From positions 46,455,501 to 46,519,500 of the forward strand of contig NC_092523.1 in NCBI RefSeq assembly GCF_037038585.1: a DNA stretch of 64,000 nt, written 5' to 3'. This DNA comes from Patagioenas fasciata. Its lineage: Eukaryota; Chordata; Aves; Columbiformes; Columbidae. The translations under genes and the position numbers were made by a program. The notes beneath the pieces were generated by a model. That model did not search any database. It saw nothing but the letters and a program-made list of their open reading frames with translations, and was not told the DNA's origin. Shown one piece after another: positions 38,601 through 53,600 of the stretch (its first letter is position 1; each line of letters begins with the position of its first letter).

Positions 38601-41600
38601 TCTTGCTCATGCTGGGCTGCTGCTGACAAAGCAAGCTACCAGAGGGGCAAGCAATCACCATGTAAACAGGCAAGGAAAACTGAGAAAGGAAAGGAGGCAA
38701 GTATTTATTGATTCCTCAAGGATACCTTGTGTTGTCAGAACAGTCAATAGTCCACGCAGCAGCTCAGACTGGGATAAGCAGTAACCTCACCACTGTTACA
38801 GCAAATGCTTTCACACAGTCTGACAGGCCTGTGTGAGAATTAATCCAGCCATGCCAAACATCTACGCTGAGCTCCAAATATTGTTCAACTTGTCTTGGTA
38901 CTCATATATGTATTTGCTTCTAATTTTTCAATTTAGATGGTAGGATCTACAAAACAGGAACTGTTTTCCTTACCTGTTAATATACTGTGTAACATAACAT
39001 GGCTCTGGTTTTGAACACTTATTTGCAACCCAAATAACCATGTCTATTATAATTTTGTATAGAACGACACAGCATGGAAGAGCATTTAAGAAATTACATT
39101 ATTCTCACCTGAAGCCTCAATGGGCAGATGTTTTCCTTAATATTTTATGACTTTGTATTTTAAAAGGAAAATCAAACTCCACTCCCCACTCTTTTTTCTC
39201 AAGCTACTATGGCTGTTATCCAGGTGAAAACTCCTCTGTTAGTGTCTTCAGAACCTCTGGAGGAACCAGGTGAAGGGGAAAGGCAACAGAGCAATTTCCT
39301 GTATTTCAGCCTCAGCTCTTACATCCTATTTCAGGCATGAATGGGAAGCACATACAGTGGAGATAACACTTTATTTACTTTTAATATAAAAACTAGGAGT
39401 TGAGGCTGGAAATATGGAAAATACTACAAACACTCAATTTCATTTGGAAAATTTTATGTACCATAAGCAAGGTAAACCAAACAATAAGGAAGGATAAACT
39501 TTTTCAAACCCTTATTCACTCTATACAATAAGAAATAAAACTTTCTATGTAACAATTCAATTAAAGAATGTATTATAATGCATAATCATAAGGAGCTGGT
39601 ATGAACAGAACACAGACAAGCTCAACATCTGTTCCTGTCTTTCAAAATTTTGATTCTGCAATCTCAATAACACAATTAACATTGCAGGGTTCATGGTCCT
39701 AAACAAAAAAAGACCAAATTATAAATCTGGTTCCTCAGGAAGCAATTCTTGTTGCTGTGCAGAAAGAAACTGAAGCTCAAGCACTAAAATGAACAACTGC
39801 AGATATAACTTGCACAATTTCTAAGAACACTTAACTTCTATACCAGTAAGTTAGCTGTCTTTCTCCACATCACATTCTTGTTTCTTATACATACTAATTG
39901 TGGGCTTTAAGTGTTGACACTCCTAAGATCCAAATCAGAGCTGAGTTTTGCCATGCGTACCTTAAGAGTTTTGGAAGACTGCCACTAACAAAAGAATAAC
40001 TAGATGCTACTGTTTTGGAACAAACTAAACTGTCTAAATATTTAAAGTGTATGTAAGTGAGGATAAGATTTACAGTCCTTTTCCTTTAAAAAAAAGACTT
40101 TCATATTCTGGATTAGGAAAACAGACCATGGTTATCACAGCTGCAGTGGCTATGGTCATTCATATTCTTGCATACGAATACATTAAGTCACAAAATACAA
40201 TACAGAATTATATAGTTCAAGATTGTTTGACAAACAGTACTCAGGCAGTTTTAACATTGCACAGGCAACAATAATTCTGCTGTCTCATGACTTTGCAATC
40301 TTTATAATGGTGTCTTTTAGAGTTACATCTAATGCAATTTAAATCTACACCTTAAGAACTTTTCTAAGAACATATTTATTTAGACGAGCAACATTAGAAC
40401 ACACTACAACAACATTTTTTTAAGATTTCATATCAGTGCTTCTGGAAGACCCAACACTGCAAAGACCTTGTCAGTGTTTATTTTGTACAGTAAGTAGTGA
40501 CACTGAATTCTTTGGAAGATGATAGGGTGAAATTCCCAAGATGATAGCGACTTCCTTTAAAGTTTTGGAAAAGATAACAATATGGAGAGATTAAAAGAGG
40601 TCAGTAAAAGTTTAAGAACACTCCACTGAATACTTACACCATCTATACTCCTTCTAGCATGAGGTCCATATGTATCTTCAGACCCTAAAACCTGTATGTT
40701 AACTGCACTGTAATCTTCATACCCAAGCTGACTGAAAATAAGACGAGTCCTGCAACAAATGATTTTTTTTTTAATTAGTAAACTGCCTCAAAATGATTAT
40801 CTGAAATAGCTCTGTGTGGTCCACAAGAGTTAGCTCTTTCATGTAAACTGGACTATGAATGCTTTACACTAAACAAATAAATCTGAATACTACAAATCAA
40901 GCAATTACTGACAAGGAAGTTATGCCTCTGAATTTAGCCAGGTTTCAAACTGAGCCTTTTGTTTACTCCAATTATCTGAAAGATGACAGGCAAAGACAAA
41001 TAAATGGATTTTAGCTCTTACTTTTATCTTTAATGCAAAGACAGCATGAAATGTAATTACAGTATATGCAGTCTTCCTGGTTTTCATATTTGTAATTCAG
41101 TTCTTAATTCTGTGTCTGCTATAAGGCATTATGAACTACCAATAAGTACACGAAACTACCCCAATTACATCACAGGACCTTTTACTCAAACCTGAAAGGT
41201 ATTTATTTGGAATTAGTGAACATATGACTCAAATGCCAAAAAATATTAGATAAAGTTTTTAAAGACAACATTTCTTCATTACTTGTGCCTTTCCAGTCTG
41301 GCACTGAAACCCTTCAAACTCTTTCTTTAAGGCAATTTCCATCAAAACCACATTGTGTCAAGGGTGTTGAGTTTGTCCAATCATGATTAATAATAGGGAT
41401 GAACATTAACTTCTTCTTAGACACCACAAAAACACATACTGTTTTAAGAGATCCAGGAATTGATACTTTTTTTTTTTTTTTTGACAAATATTGAATTGGG
41501 ATTAAACAGACTGACTGAAACAACTCTTAGAAAATAGTCGAACTCTCTAGCACTAAAACTGAAAATGACCACTATAGTTTTAAAAAAAATAATCATATGA

Positions 41601-44600
41601 AATCCAAAATTTAAAAATAAAATCTACAATAAAAAAGTTAGAAAAACTTTAAAATAATCCAATTGTTAACAATGGTCCAACTTATTAATAAGTTGCAGAT
41701 TGGAAAAGTTAAATTCTGAAGCACCTAAGCTGGTTTCCCAATAATCTGCATCTGGCAACCTTCTAGCTGTATAAAAGATTTTCAGTTGAAACACTGGAAC
41801 TATGTTAGGATGAGAAGAATATTTTGCATCGATGCAACATTTTGAAGACAGTGGTAATACATCATCATTGTAAATATTAGCATGGTACCTGAAAAATGAG
41901 GTTGTGTACACAACTTAAATACAAAATATAGTTTTCTAATTGTAAAGAGACGAAGGTGGTCCACATACCACAAATGAGGCCATCTTTATTTCGATGACCA
42001 CAGAAAGACGGATACATGAGAGATAAAATAACTTACAACAGACACAGTACCTTCTATCTACAAACATTACAGTTAGATAGACTAGAGCTCAAAATACATT
42101 CTGTGGGTAATTTTTAGCCCTTTCATGCATCTTGGTAACACAGAGAACCACCAAAAACAGAAGGACACCAAACACTATTCCCAAGACTTCTTCCCACACA
42201 TATTGTCAAATCTCTCCTGCTTTCAAAAATGACTAAACAAATGAAGGAGAAGCATGCAATATGGAAGTGAAAGAAGTCGTATTACAAGATGCCAAACCTG
42301 CTTAATGTCTTCGGCTGCCAACTAATTCGACCTCTACAACTAAAGCACCTTAAATTTGTGCACCTTATTCTGTACTCGTTGCCATTAGACTACTGGGCAC
42401 TATTTAATCTGGAACAGACTAGAAGCTGGCAACCTGACAGATCACAACATTCTCTTGCAACAAGAATTGGTGAGAAGACTCAAGTCAGAGCTTCCTAAAG
42501 AGCTGTGGTTGCTGGTAGAGCACTCTCTGACAGTGACCAGAATACCTTAGCTCTTATTCTATAGCTGGGTTGACATACACAAAGCTTTTAAGCACGCAGA
42601 ATGAACAATTCCACATATTAAGCTGTTAAAGAATGTGTTTGAGATGGAAATTGTATTGATGGGCCATACTGTATATTGTGATTTTTCATGCAGAGAACTA
42701 GCCACAACTGCTCCAGGTGTGCTTCATGGGCTAGAGCACACTTATCAAGCCAGTTAACCAGCTTCTGGCTCTCTCCCATCAGCCATCCTCTGAGGATTAC
42801 TGAAGACAACCTGTACACCAGGTTGAACTAGTTTTCTAGCAGTCACAAAGGCAGCAGCACCACAAGCTGTTTCAATCAGACATGAGATACATGTAGTCCA
42901 GTCTGAAATAATGTCCAAGAGCAAACACGAGCAGGAAAATATACTATTCTATTTTTTTTGCAAAATAATCACCTAGCTTCCAAAAAGATTGCTGTTTGGG
43001 AACTTCTGAGTCTTTGTATTTAACAGCTCTTGAAGGATTTTATTCTTAATTGATTTTCTCAGTAGCTCTTGGACACACACACTTTTAGCGTTTGCACCAC
43101 TCTGAAGAAAGGGATTCCGTAGCTAAATTACACATTCTGTATCAGCCCGCTCTCATCTGCTCTGCCTCTTGAGGCAAGTCACACAGCTCCTCCTTCACCA
43201 CTGTGCTGTACATGGGCACAGGAGCAATAAGTCACTTAGTCCACAGCAAACCTTGCATTTCTGACAGGTGTCCATCCCAGTGTACTTGCTGCATGGGTCT
43301 GTAACAGGATGGAGGGTGGGAGGAAGCTATATCTAACATGTGGCACAAAGAGAGAGATATCGTAACTAGAAAGAGTGAGGCTATTGGAAGAAACTCTCAG
43401 ACTTCTGTGAAGATACGGAATTACATTTAGGAGGAATCTCGCCTCGCCCAAATACACTGGCGTGGCAATATGGCTCAAGGTTTTTCAGTCTGTCTTAAAA
43501 TGGTAAAATTGTTCTAGCAAACAAAATCATCAGTCACGTTTTATAAGGTGCTAAGGTAATTTTGTTTAAAATACAAGCTTGGTAAACTGCCTACATTTCA
43601 CAGCATCAAGATTTTTGACAAAACAGAAGTTCTTTGAAAAAAATCGGTGAAAAATAGTTTCACATGGGTTTCCCTCTGGTATCTAGTAAGTTTTAATCTG
43701 AATCACAGCATTTCCCTCATCAATTTGTGTTTCTCTCCACTATATAGCCGTCTATTTTCAACAATATTTGAGGCCTTTCTCGCTGTGTCAAATGTACCTG
43801 AACTGTAGTTGTATGTTGAAAACAGGTCCTAAATAGACTACTTAAGTCTTGAAATGTCCTCCCAGTTGGAATAATGTAATCTTCAAGAGTTCTTACAAGG
43901 TTAAAGTGGTTGCTATCGTATGTCAGAGTTCTATTTTCATCATCTCTGAAAACAAAAAGCCAAAACCGCTTCTAAGACTCGAATACCAACCTTTGCAGAA
44001 TACTTTCCGCAGTGCGTTTTCCTTTCTGTACTGCCTTTGGACCTGCCACTGGACAGACAGCAGTAGCTCTGAAGCCATCAAGATAAGTGGCATTTACCTA
44101 ACAATAAAGGGATTATGAAATTAGATGGGATTCAGTACTGATATGCTATAAATGCTCTCTGACAATCATTATCCATATATTAAGCAGAAGCAGAACAGCA
44201 AGAAACCACCATCATTACTAAAATTTACTACTTTATTTAAAATTCAAAATTCTATTGGAGGAATATTCAAATCTGCAAAACTGTGCAACTCTCAATCACT
44301 TCGTACTGTCATCCTTAAATTCTCCTGTAGTTCTTGATTTTGGTACATAGGACACATTCAGATGCCACATAACCTATCACAGCAAAATAGATCAGATATA
44401 ACTTTCCTACAAGTATTAAAGTAAATGTGGAAATGTGTCACATACACACACACTCATACACAAAAGAACATGATATAGGTTGCAACATTTAATAAGGACT
44501 TTACTCGACTTCCAGTGCTGCAGCTATTTAAGGGTTCTCTAATACAGTAAAAGTAATGACAATTATGCATGGTTATCAGTGGCAGAAAAGCTCTACTAGA

Positions 44601-47600
44601 TGTATCTAAACTACACCTGATGGGCACTTTCAACATTTATCACCTAAGAGAAAAACAAAAACAAATTGAAGAACCCGGTAAAACACTCAGCATAACTCTC
44701 TACAACCTTCAGTGGTTTTTTTTAACAGTAAATGTTTCAAACATTCTACCCAGTCTGCTTCAAAGTGTCACCAAAAGTGGTGTTTCAGCAGTTTCAAGAA
44801 GCTCTTTTATGGACAACGTATTTCTCATTATTTCCCCTGAAATTTACCTTATATCTCACTTTCTCTGATTGTTGTTTTACTAACTACACTTCAATTTTAA
44901 TGCAGCAATTCTTTTCCTCTACACTCACTGTAGAGTTACTGAAAGATGTAAAGCACATTTAAGATGTTTCTAGCTTGTCACAATGCCCATTCAGTCACTT
45001 CTTAGCCAAGTTAAGCATACTATGTTTGTTTCCTAAAAATCACTTTTAAAACAGGTATGAAAATCATATGACCATTTATTGCTAGCAGGCAACTGAACAA
45101 TTTTTAAAAATGCAAATTTTTCACAGGCAGTCTAACTCACATTTCAGATTTTTACACTGATTAATATACAAAACATCAGATGTATTTTTAAAAAAAATTT
45201 CCTAAATGCATGCATTCCAAATGTCCTACTTAAGACATAATAATAAATAAATAAGAAATTAAAACTTTTTTTTTTATTATACTGCTATGTAAAAGACAAA
45301 CTCTCATTCTGTTTTGTTAATTCCATTTCATGGTTCATCAACTGAAAATCTTAAATCTTAGTTATTTTAGATTTACAGGCATATGGAAAGAGAAAAAACT
45401 GCAGGAGGGCAAGGCTACTGAACAGAACAGTTACAGAAAGTTGCTGAGAAGCAGCAAAACTTATTCTGCTTTAAATCACACACTAGGACCAAAGAAGAAA
45501 AAGTATTTCCTGCTTTGCACACTCACTGCCTTCTGTATTTGCCCGTATCAAATTCCACTGTTTACTACAGCAATAAGAAAAGCATTAGCATAGCAATCAC
45601 TTGATCGATGGAATTTGATGTCTTGTTCAAAAGTACACTCTTCGTTCTATGTAACTTTTAGGATTTACTTCTCAGTTGACTTCTCTGTCAGTTATACAAT
45701 GACACCATAAACCTGATTTTTAAAACTAAACTTAGATATGTGCTTGTAATTTATGTTTTAAGACATTTGTTGATGTTCCAAACACAACAAAAATGTCTTT
45801 TCAGATTAAAAAGATGGAGTTATTCCCAGATGCAGATAATGCAGACAGAGATCACTTAGAGAAAAGGAAATCTGCTGTTCCAGCATTATGTAAAGCAAAC
45901 CCTTGAACTAATAATTAAAATTATGGAGAAAAGCAAAAGCTGATAAGACAATATGATACTGAAATTGCAGGCTACCTATCAAAAAAGAAAAAAAAAAAAA
46001 TCAAAGCTTCATGATATCAGATGAAAGTTCAGAAAACATTATGTTCAGATTACACTCCCACAACACTTTTAAAATATCAAATCCCTTTTCCATAAAGCTG
46101 ATATAAACGCAATTTCTAGAAAGCTGACAGAAGTGAAAAACTTACTAAGTGCATGAGAAAAGTGACCTGTGGTTTACTACTCAGTTCTAAAAATGCTTTG
46201 TGAGTATGCTTCAATAACGGAGCCTTTAGAGAACTCTTCTATTCTGACTTTACAACTAAACAAAACCAAGACTGCTTTGATGATCTTATTATTTCTTTGA
46301 AATACCGTGTCTTTTAGAAACTGAAAGTCTATCTTACATAAAACTCGTTTTAAAAATGTCAGAAATATTCTTAAATGCACTAAAAAGTTTCAAGGAAAAA
46401 TGCTCAGGCATACACTATTCTATTTAAGCAGAAATATTAGCACAATTCCTTGCTTAGGTTAACTCACTTTTGATACGGTTGTGTTAAGCAGTTAATTTCT
46501 GATCTTGACCTTGCTTCTGTAAAAGTCAGTCTTGCCACTAATTTAAACAAGAAAAGGGTCCAGCACTACTGGTACTTCACCAGAACTGTATTACCTTGGC
46601 ACCCACTTGGGGAATGGAGGACACTGGAAGAACATAGTAACAAACATAAAACTTCACTATTTAACTAGAAGTGTGGGTTTCTTTCTACAGAATATTTCAG
46701 GAGACTATCTGTCTCATTCTTAGAGGCTCTCTTGACAGATGCAGTTACTCATTAGCTCCCTTTTGAAAATTAGTTGGCAGATAAATTTCACAATGAAATT
46801 TAACAAAACTAACATGTCATTATAAAAATCAACAAGTATAAAGGTGTTAGTGAGATATGATGTCTTGAAAATTATTATTATTATTATTACTACTATTACT
46901 AAAAAAGAACCATCCTAGCTTTCTCTGGAGGTTTGTGGATCAGACTGTTACACAAATTAACATGTTCTCATGTATCAAATAAGGTTTGTCTTTTTTTCTT
47001 TTTCTCATCTTTCTTTTACTCTTGGTGCAGTGAGGATGAGGATTTTAAAGTGGTAACAGAAAATTATAGAAACAAAAAATTAGTATTTTCTCCAAAATAT
47101 AAAGTTTTGTAAATCAAAAATACCTTGCATTCCACAGAAAGAGATAATACCTTATAAAACATTGACGGAGGTGATCCTTTTGCTCCATGAACTTTCACTG
47201 CCCCACCATCAAAACCTATAGTGGTTAAAAATCAATACTTAAGCTTCTTCAATATAACTTTGAAGACATTCTTTTGTGATACATATTAACCAAATGCACT
47301 TAATTAAAAAGCAAGTCATTGATAGCTGGACTGTCACATAAAGGAGAACCTTTCATGAAAGAGTCCTCCTTGCCTCAGCAATACACACAGCAAAATGGTG
47401 ACCAAATTTATTACTTCAATGAGCCTTTTAATAGAATGCTTGAAATGTTTATTCATATACTTAAAAACCACTTAACACAGAAAGAAGCCTTAGGACTCAA
47501 GACTCAATAGTTATTTTCGATTTACTAGCAAGCTATTGCACACACACAGAGCGCACGATTTACTGCAGCGGGCTGGAGTGGGATGCAGGCCTTCACTTGC

Positions 47601-50600
47601 CAAAGAAACACAACCAGAAAAGTGAGAACCAGGGAGAACTTATTTGTCGATCGCTTAGTAAGCAAAGGGTTAACTTAATTTTAGCCTTCTTGTCAATAAG
47701 GGAAACAGAACAGTCTAAATGTATGTTCCAGGGCAACTACCATGTTGTGTTAGGAATACTAATGCCAAAAAGAAACTGGAGAAAACTGCTGCCACGCCAT
47801 AAGGGTCAAGCTTAATCTGGAGAAAAATCAAGTGATGCAACTCCTTGAAAACTGGCAGTGCAGGATCAGCACCTCATGTCAGATAAGCAAGACTACACGA
47901 TAGCTCGTGTGTACCTAACCTGCGCTTGCAAATATTTAGGAAGCAGTTCAAAGCTTTACACAAATACTGTAAAGAGATCAAATCAGAATGTATCTGAAAA
48001 AGTGAACGTGACTAGCAGAAACTTCACACATCACTCAAATATCATCACTCCTTTTCCACAAGATTGAGAAAAGGTTAATTTAACTTGCTCAATACAGAAC
48101 AATATCCCTACAGTCAGGGTGAAGATCTGGAAGCGTTTCATGTTCCAGGTGAAGGAGTAATAGAAAGAAAAAGCCCTGCAAAACAAAATGCATAGCAGCC
48201 ATTGACAAAAAGAAAACAGAAGCACCTCTCAGTTCACACACTGCCAGTAATCCAGCAGGACAATAAAATCAGCAATGTAAACAGCAAAAACAGATAGCTT
48301 GCCTGTTTTTACTGTTGTACGTGTCAAAGCACTTCAAACCAAAAATATTTAAGAAATCTGCCCATTTTCCATCTGTTATATTTCTAAAAGGGCTAACTGA
48401 AAGTTCATGTGAAAGTTCATTTTAAGTTCAAACATGTCATATCAGGTCATTTGCAAGCTAAAAGTTCATAGGAAGGTTAGGGCTTCCTTTTTTTTTTTCT
48501 TAAAAAAAAAAAAGACAACCAAAACTACTAGTGGCTAAGAGCAGCAAGCTGGCATTATCAGATTGGTATTTGGTTATGCTACATGGGCAGAAGGTTCACT
48601 GTAGAATTTCACGGTACTTTTATTACTGAAGCATCATATTTTTGATGCTACAGTTTTTTGAGTTTTAACACAGTAAGTTTTTATTTTGAGCTTTCCATTG
48701 TTCTAAGTTTTATAAAGACACAGCATACTGTCACAGATAAGTTCCATTAGAATGAAAAAGGATATCTAACACAGATGCAGTAAAAAAAAAAAAAAAAAAA
48801 CTTCAAATGACTGCAGCTAAACAATTTTTTTCAAGTGGTCTTATCCAACCTACAAATCTTCAAATCTGTTAAACCTGGGATTGGTTTGTTTTGCTTTTAA
48901 AGCTAAATCCAGAACACACGTTACATTCATCTTTAGTCTACTGGCTGAGAGTTTTGAGGATAGCAAATGGACTTTTTCAGAGATTCCGGTGGAAATCCTG
49001 AACCTAAGCATGCTTCTACCACTTAGGATGATCAACCTAAATGTCTAAGAAAAACACCATTAGCAAGCAGTGCTTTGAAAGACACAGATTTCCATTGTTA
49101 CTAACATTTCAGATGCCATATGAGAAAACATGTAAACAGCTTGGATTTTTTTGAGCAAGGAAACAGAGCTGCAGTTTAAAAAAATACTGAAATCATAGTG
49201 GAGCTGTCTCAATGTTACTTACACAGAATTTAGTTTAAAGACCTGGTAGGCGCAAGGCGTGCATTAGAAAGAAAAAGGAGTAGTGATCGAAGATTTAAAT
49301 TTGTCAGTCACCATCATAAATAAGAGTATGATTAAAATTTCTAAAGGATTTTCTAACAATAGTCCTTGGAAAAAAATGTTTACTATAGTATCACACAAAA
49401 AAAAGAAGTGATTTAACCAGAAATACGCAAAGAAAACATGGAAATTAAAGTAACTGCATACGTTGGATAACTCAATTCGTTAACACAGATCTCTTAACAG
49501 GTAAGAGGACTAACCTGGAATTTCAGTGATGGAAACTTCAGAAAAGTCACATGTGACATCTGGTAAAAGATAACGCTGAGGATTGCCCAATTCATACACC
49601 AACTGTTCAGCTACAGTGCCAAAAGAGATTAGTCCCCCTGTGTCTGGTGGCTTGGAAAGAATAAAGTCTCCTTCAGAGGAACATTCTACAATGGGAAAGC
49701 CTATGTTGTGCCTAGAAGATGAAAGACATTGAAAAAACCCTATAAATACAAAGGGAAGGTGAAAAGAAAAGTGAGTGACAACATAGCAGAATTTTATGTT
49801 TATGACTAATTAAATTAAACAGATCAAGATTTATAATATATCTGGTTGTTTCTGCAGAAAGATACACAAGGAAAAGCACTGAACAAACTGTTCAGCCAAT
49901 AAGAGGATGCATTTTATTGCCTGGCAAAGGAACACAGATGTAACAACAAATACCAACAGTAAACAGAAGTGGGGAAGGGAATGGAAAAGGACAGTAAGAG
50001 AAATGGTTAAAGTAAAAAAGAAGCTCAAAGCATTAGAGGACTATGATTAAAGAGGTGAATTCAGAAAAAAACCCATGACTGTTAATTTTAGCCTAGTTTG
50101 GCTACCGCAGCACACACAGCATGAGCAAAGACATGTAAATGTATCCTGCACTATGGATTTGTAAGAAGGCTCTCAAAGCAGGAAAAACAGACTGTGCTGA
50201 AAGCCTCAGAGATGAAGAGCAGTAGGAAACAGAAGTAATCACACCTATTAAGGGCAATTTCACATTATTAATAGTAAATTATACACAGAAAAGTTACAAT
50301 CACAAAGAGATACGAAAGTCAAGATCTTCAGCACAGAACAATAATAAAAGAGAATGAACAGAAAATTATGAGGCACAGCAAAAAGAAAAGCAGTAAAACA
50401 AAACTGCAGACATGTTCTAAAAAGGTCCTAATAATAAAAGGTGGTGAACATCACCATTCTCATTAAAGTCAATGACCTTGAGGTCATTTGTATACTTAAA
50501 AATCAGTCCATCCCTGAAATGAATCATTTTTAGGTACCAGTGGGAACAATGTGCTGACCATACAACCAAATTGGTTATCAGCAAAGGTTAGATGACCATA

Positions 50601-53600
50601 GTTTGTATAACATAAATCCACAAATTTTTGAAGGAAGTAAGCAAAGAAAACAGTGAACTCTTAAATGACATTTGTAAAAGTTCATGGGAGTTTGAACAGA
50701 TTCCTTATCATTGGGAAGCTTCAAACATAACCCCATTATTTAAGAAAAACAGGATTAAGAGACAAGCTGTGTTACCAGAGATCAGCAACTTTAACACTGA
50801 CAGTGTACATAACTTGGAAAGTATGGTAGCTGGAGGACACCTAGAAAAGCCCATGAGAAATCAGTAAAGATTACACTTCATCAGACTGGTCTTTGAAACT
50901 GTTTAAACCACAAAACAGATAACAGAAAACAAACAAAAAAAAAACCAAACAAACCCACCTCGGTGAATACAGAGAATTTAATGGAGCTAACAATTTTTTA
51001 TACAAGTTATTCCAGATTTCTTTTGAAGGGGAGAAGGAAAAAGTGGTGGCAAGAAGTATGTAACTAACATTCAACATTTTGAAGTGCAACATAGAAAAAA
51101 AAAAGGTGACACCCAAAAAACCTCTCAGTTCCGGGTCTTGAACATTACTGTAGGGTCAGAGACTAACATATGTAATTATCCCAAAGAAACAGATACAGGA
51201 AGCATCATGATCTGCCCAGTGTTACCCAGCAGTATTTGTGACTGAACAAGGCTAGAATTAAGGAGCTTTTACCCTTTTGCAGCCACGCGTGTGTGCTTTG
51301 ACTCTACCATCTACCTGTTGTGTCTTAAAACAACAGCAGCACTGGGTGCCTTGCTAACAGGCTCCATGCAGCTTATTTGAATCATCTACCCAAAATTGAA
51401 ATCACTTCCATCGAGACAGATGACACAGTGCAGCCCATCCCACTACAGTGACAACTGGTACCCTTGCTGCAGTCCACTCTGATCCAAGTCATCAGCAAGC
51501 AACTCTTACGACACAATCCTGCACCTACTCCTCAGTGATCTTTGTTTTGAAGGAAGAAGAGGTAAACTGTAGACACACAGCTTTCTACTCTGAACCATGG
51601 AGTCTACTAGCATCAATTAAACTTCAGCTTACCCAAGTTCTGCTGTCAAAAGACCCAATCCATTATAAAATAAAATCCAACAACAATACAGCAAGACAAA
51701 GAGAAATTTCACCCCTTAAAATGGTTAAAATCTGGCAAACACTTAAGTCATTAAAAGCAGACTAATCACGACTGACAGCAGATCAACAGTATCAGTATAA
51801 ACAACACTTATTCAGGTCTCTTAGTATGAAAAAGGAAGGATAGACACAAATTTTCCTGTTATTTTAAGGCCATCAATGGTAGAGGATCTTTATGGTGGAA
51901 TTTTTTACCCTGCCAGTGTAGCTGGAAGGAGATCACACAGGTATAACTGTTCTTCTGGAACGGCTTCTAAATAGTGTCTAAGGTGACTCACTCTTTGGTC
52001 ATCTCTTTCATTTTTACTCCACTTCAACAGTTTTTGCCTTCCTCGAAGATAAGTGTGAACAGCTTTTTGCCGTCCTCAAAGGTAAGTGTGAGGGATGTTT
52101 CCTCCTCAAGGTCCAACAACATCCAATGAACTTTCCTAAATGCTCTGTCAGCTGCAATGTGTCTTCTCCCAGGCCCCATCAGCTCTGAAAGCTTCCCTCA
52201 CTCCTTAACAACTCAATACACAGAGATACAATAAACTAAGCAAGAAGCCCTTGGATTCCATCTGTATTGTAAGGCCAATCAGACAGGCTGCCTGTTGTTT
52301 TAAGATGCCTGGAACAGCTGGTGCTACACAGAAAAAAGCATTCCATATTGCTGATTGGGACTCAGGTGCTGGATTCCGTTCAAGTCCCAAATTAAGCAAT
52401 CCGGAGACAGTCCTTAAGAGACTACAACTATTCACTTACCCTTTTTTTTCATCCCAGGCCAGAGGATTATGCAGCCTCAACCACTGTACGTTCTTGGCTT
52501 AGGGCAAAATGTCAGTGTTTTATCATCTCCTCAAAACGATTACTCTACTGACCAGCATCAGTTAATTCTCTGTTGCATTTCAAAACAATGAACTAATCAC
52601 TCACTGGCACTAAATAATAGTAAGAGACAGCAATGTCTGAGGTTAAAATACAGAGCTGCGTGTTACCTGTATAATTATGGCATCACGGTTCATTCTGACA
52701 CATTGTGTGAATTCCCTATTGAGTGCTGCACTCTAAACAGAGAGTAGTGATGTCTTATCACTTCTGACCATCTGCTGACATATATTACTACAGAAATAAC
52801 AGAAAAAGGATAAGTGCCCTTTTAAATAACATTTACTTAAAATCAGTTACTTGGGAATGCTGATTAGTCTTCTATAAACTGTGAACTAATGGTTTCTTGC
52901 ATTCCCTCTGCTAAACATCAGAGAATCCACACAAGCGGTGAGTCAAGCAGCCCTTCTCTCACTGGAAAAGTAAACAGCATCTATTCTCTCTACCTATCTG
53001 CCTGCTTTCAGGAAAACTGGACATAACTTTACAGCTTCAAGATTCCTGGGTTTAAGTCAAATGTGTTATGGAGATACAACTAGAACAATTAAAAAAAATC
53101 CTAGTGCCTTACTTTACCACAACAATAAAGTATAGCTTACATTTTAATAACTAACCATTCATTTGCCACAATATACCCATATGAACATTCCTGACACTTA
53201 AAGCACCCTTTTGCAGCAGAACTGAGTTCCCAGAAGCAGTCCACATCAAACCATTCCAGACATTAATAAAAAAAGTTTGAAATTAACCCTAAAAAACTAT
53301 GTTGGATGAATGAAGTGGGTCCGATCCAGTCCCTGAATACTTATAGACAAGTGTTACCATATGCATGGAATGTGAGGTCTGACTCTGACTTAATTTAATT
53401 TAAGGTGCTCTTGTTTATATAGTTAATTATCTTTGCCTATGCATAAAGTGTAGGCAGATAAGGTTTATAAGCCTAAAATTTAATAAATTTTGTTTGCTTA
53501 CAAGTTACAAAATACTCATACTCATCAGTCCCTCTTGGCAGTACAGTGACACCTTCAACAGGAGTCAAAGGCAGAAGAACAACATGGACTACTGTTCTCA

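Larger units (their letters stand above)
34864..40637 (-). other. intron between exons 10 and 9
   Basis: This 5.8 kb intron contains a G/T-rich region with a CG/TG alternating tract (35570-35770) and a CR1 fragment (36851-37020). Nothing else is recognised. Confidence 0.7.
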
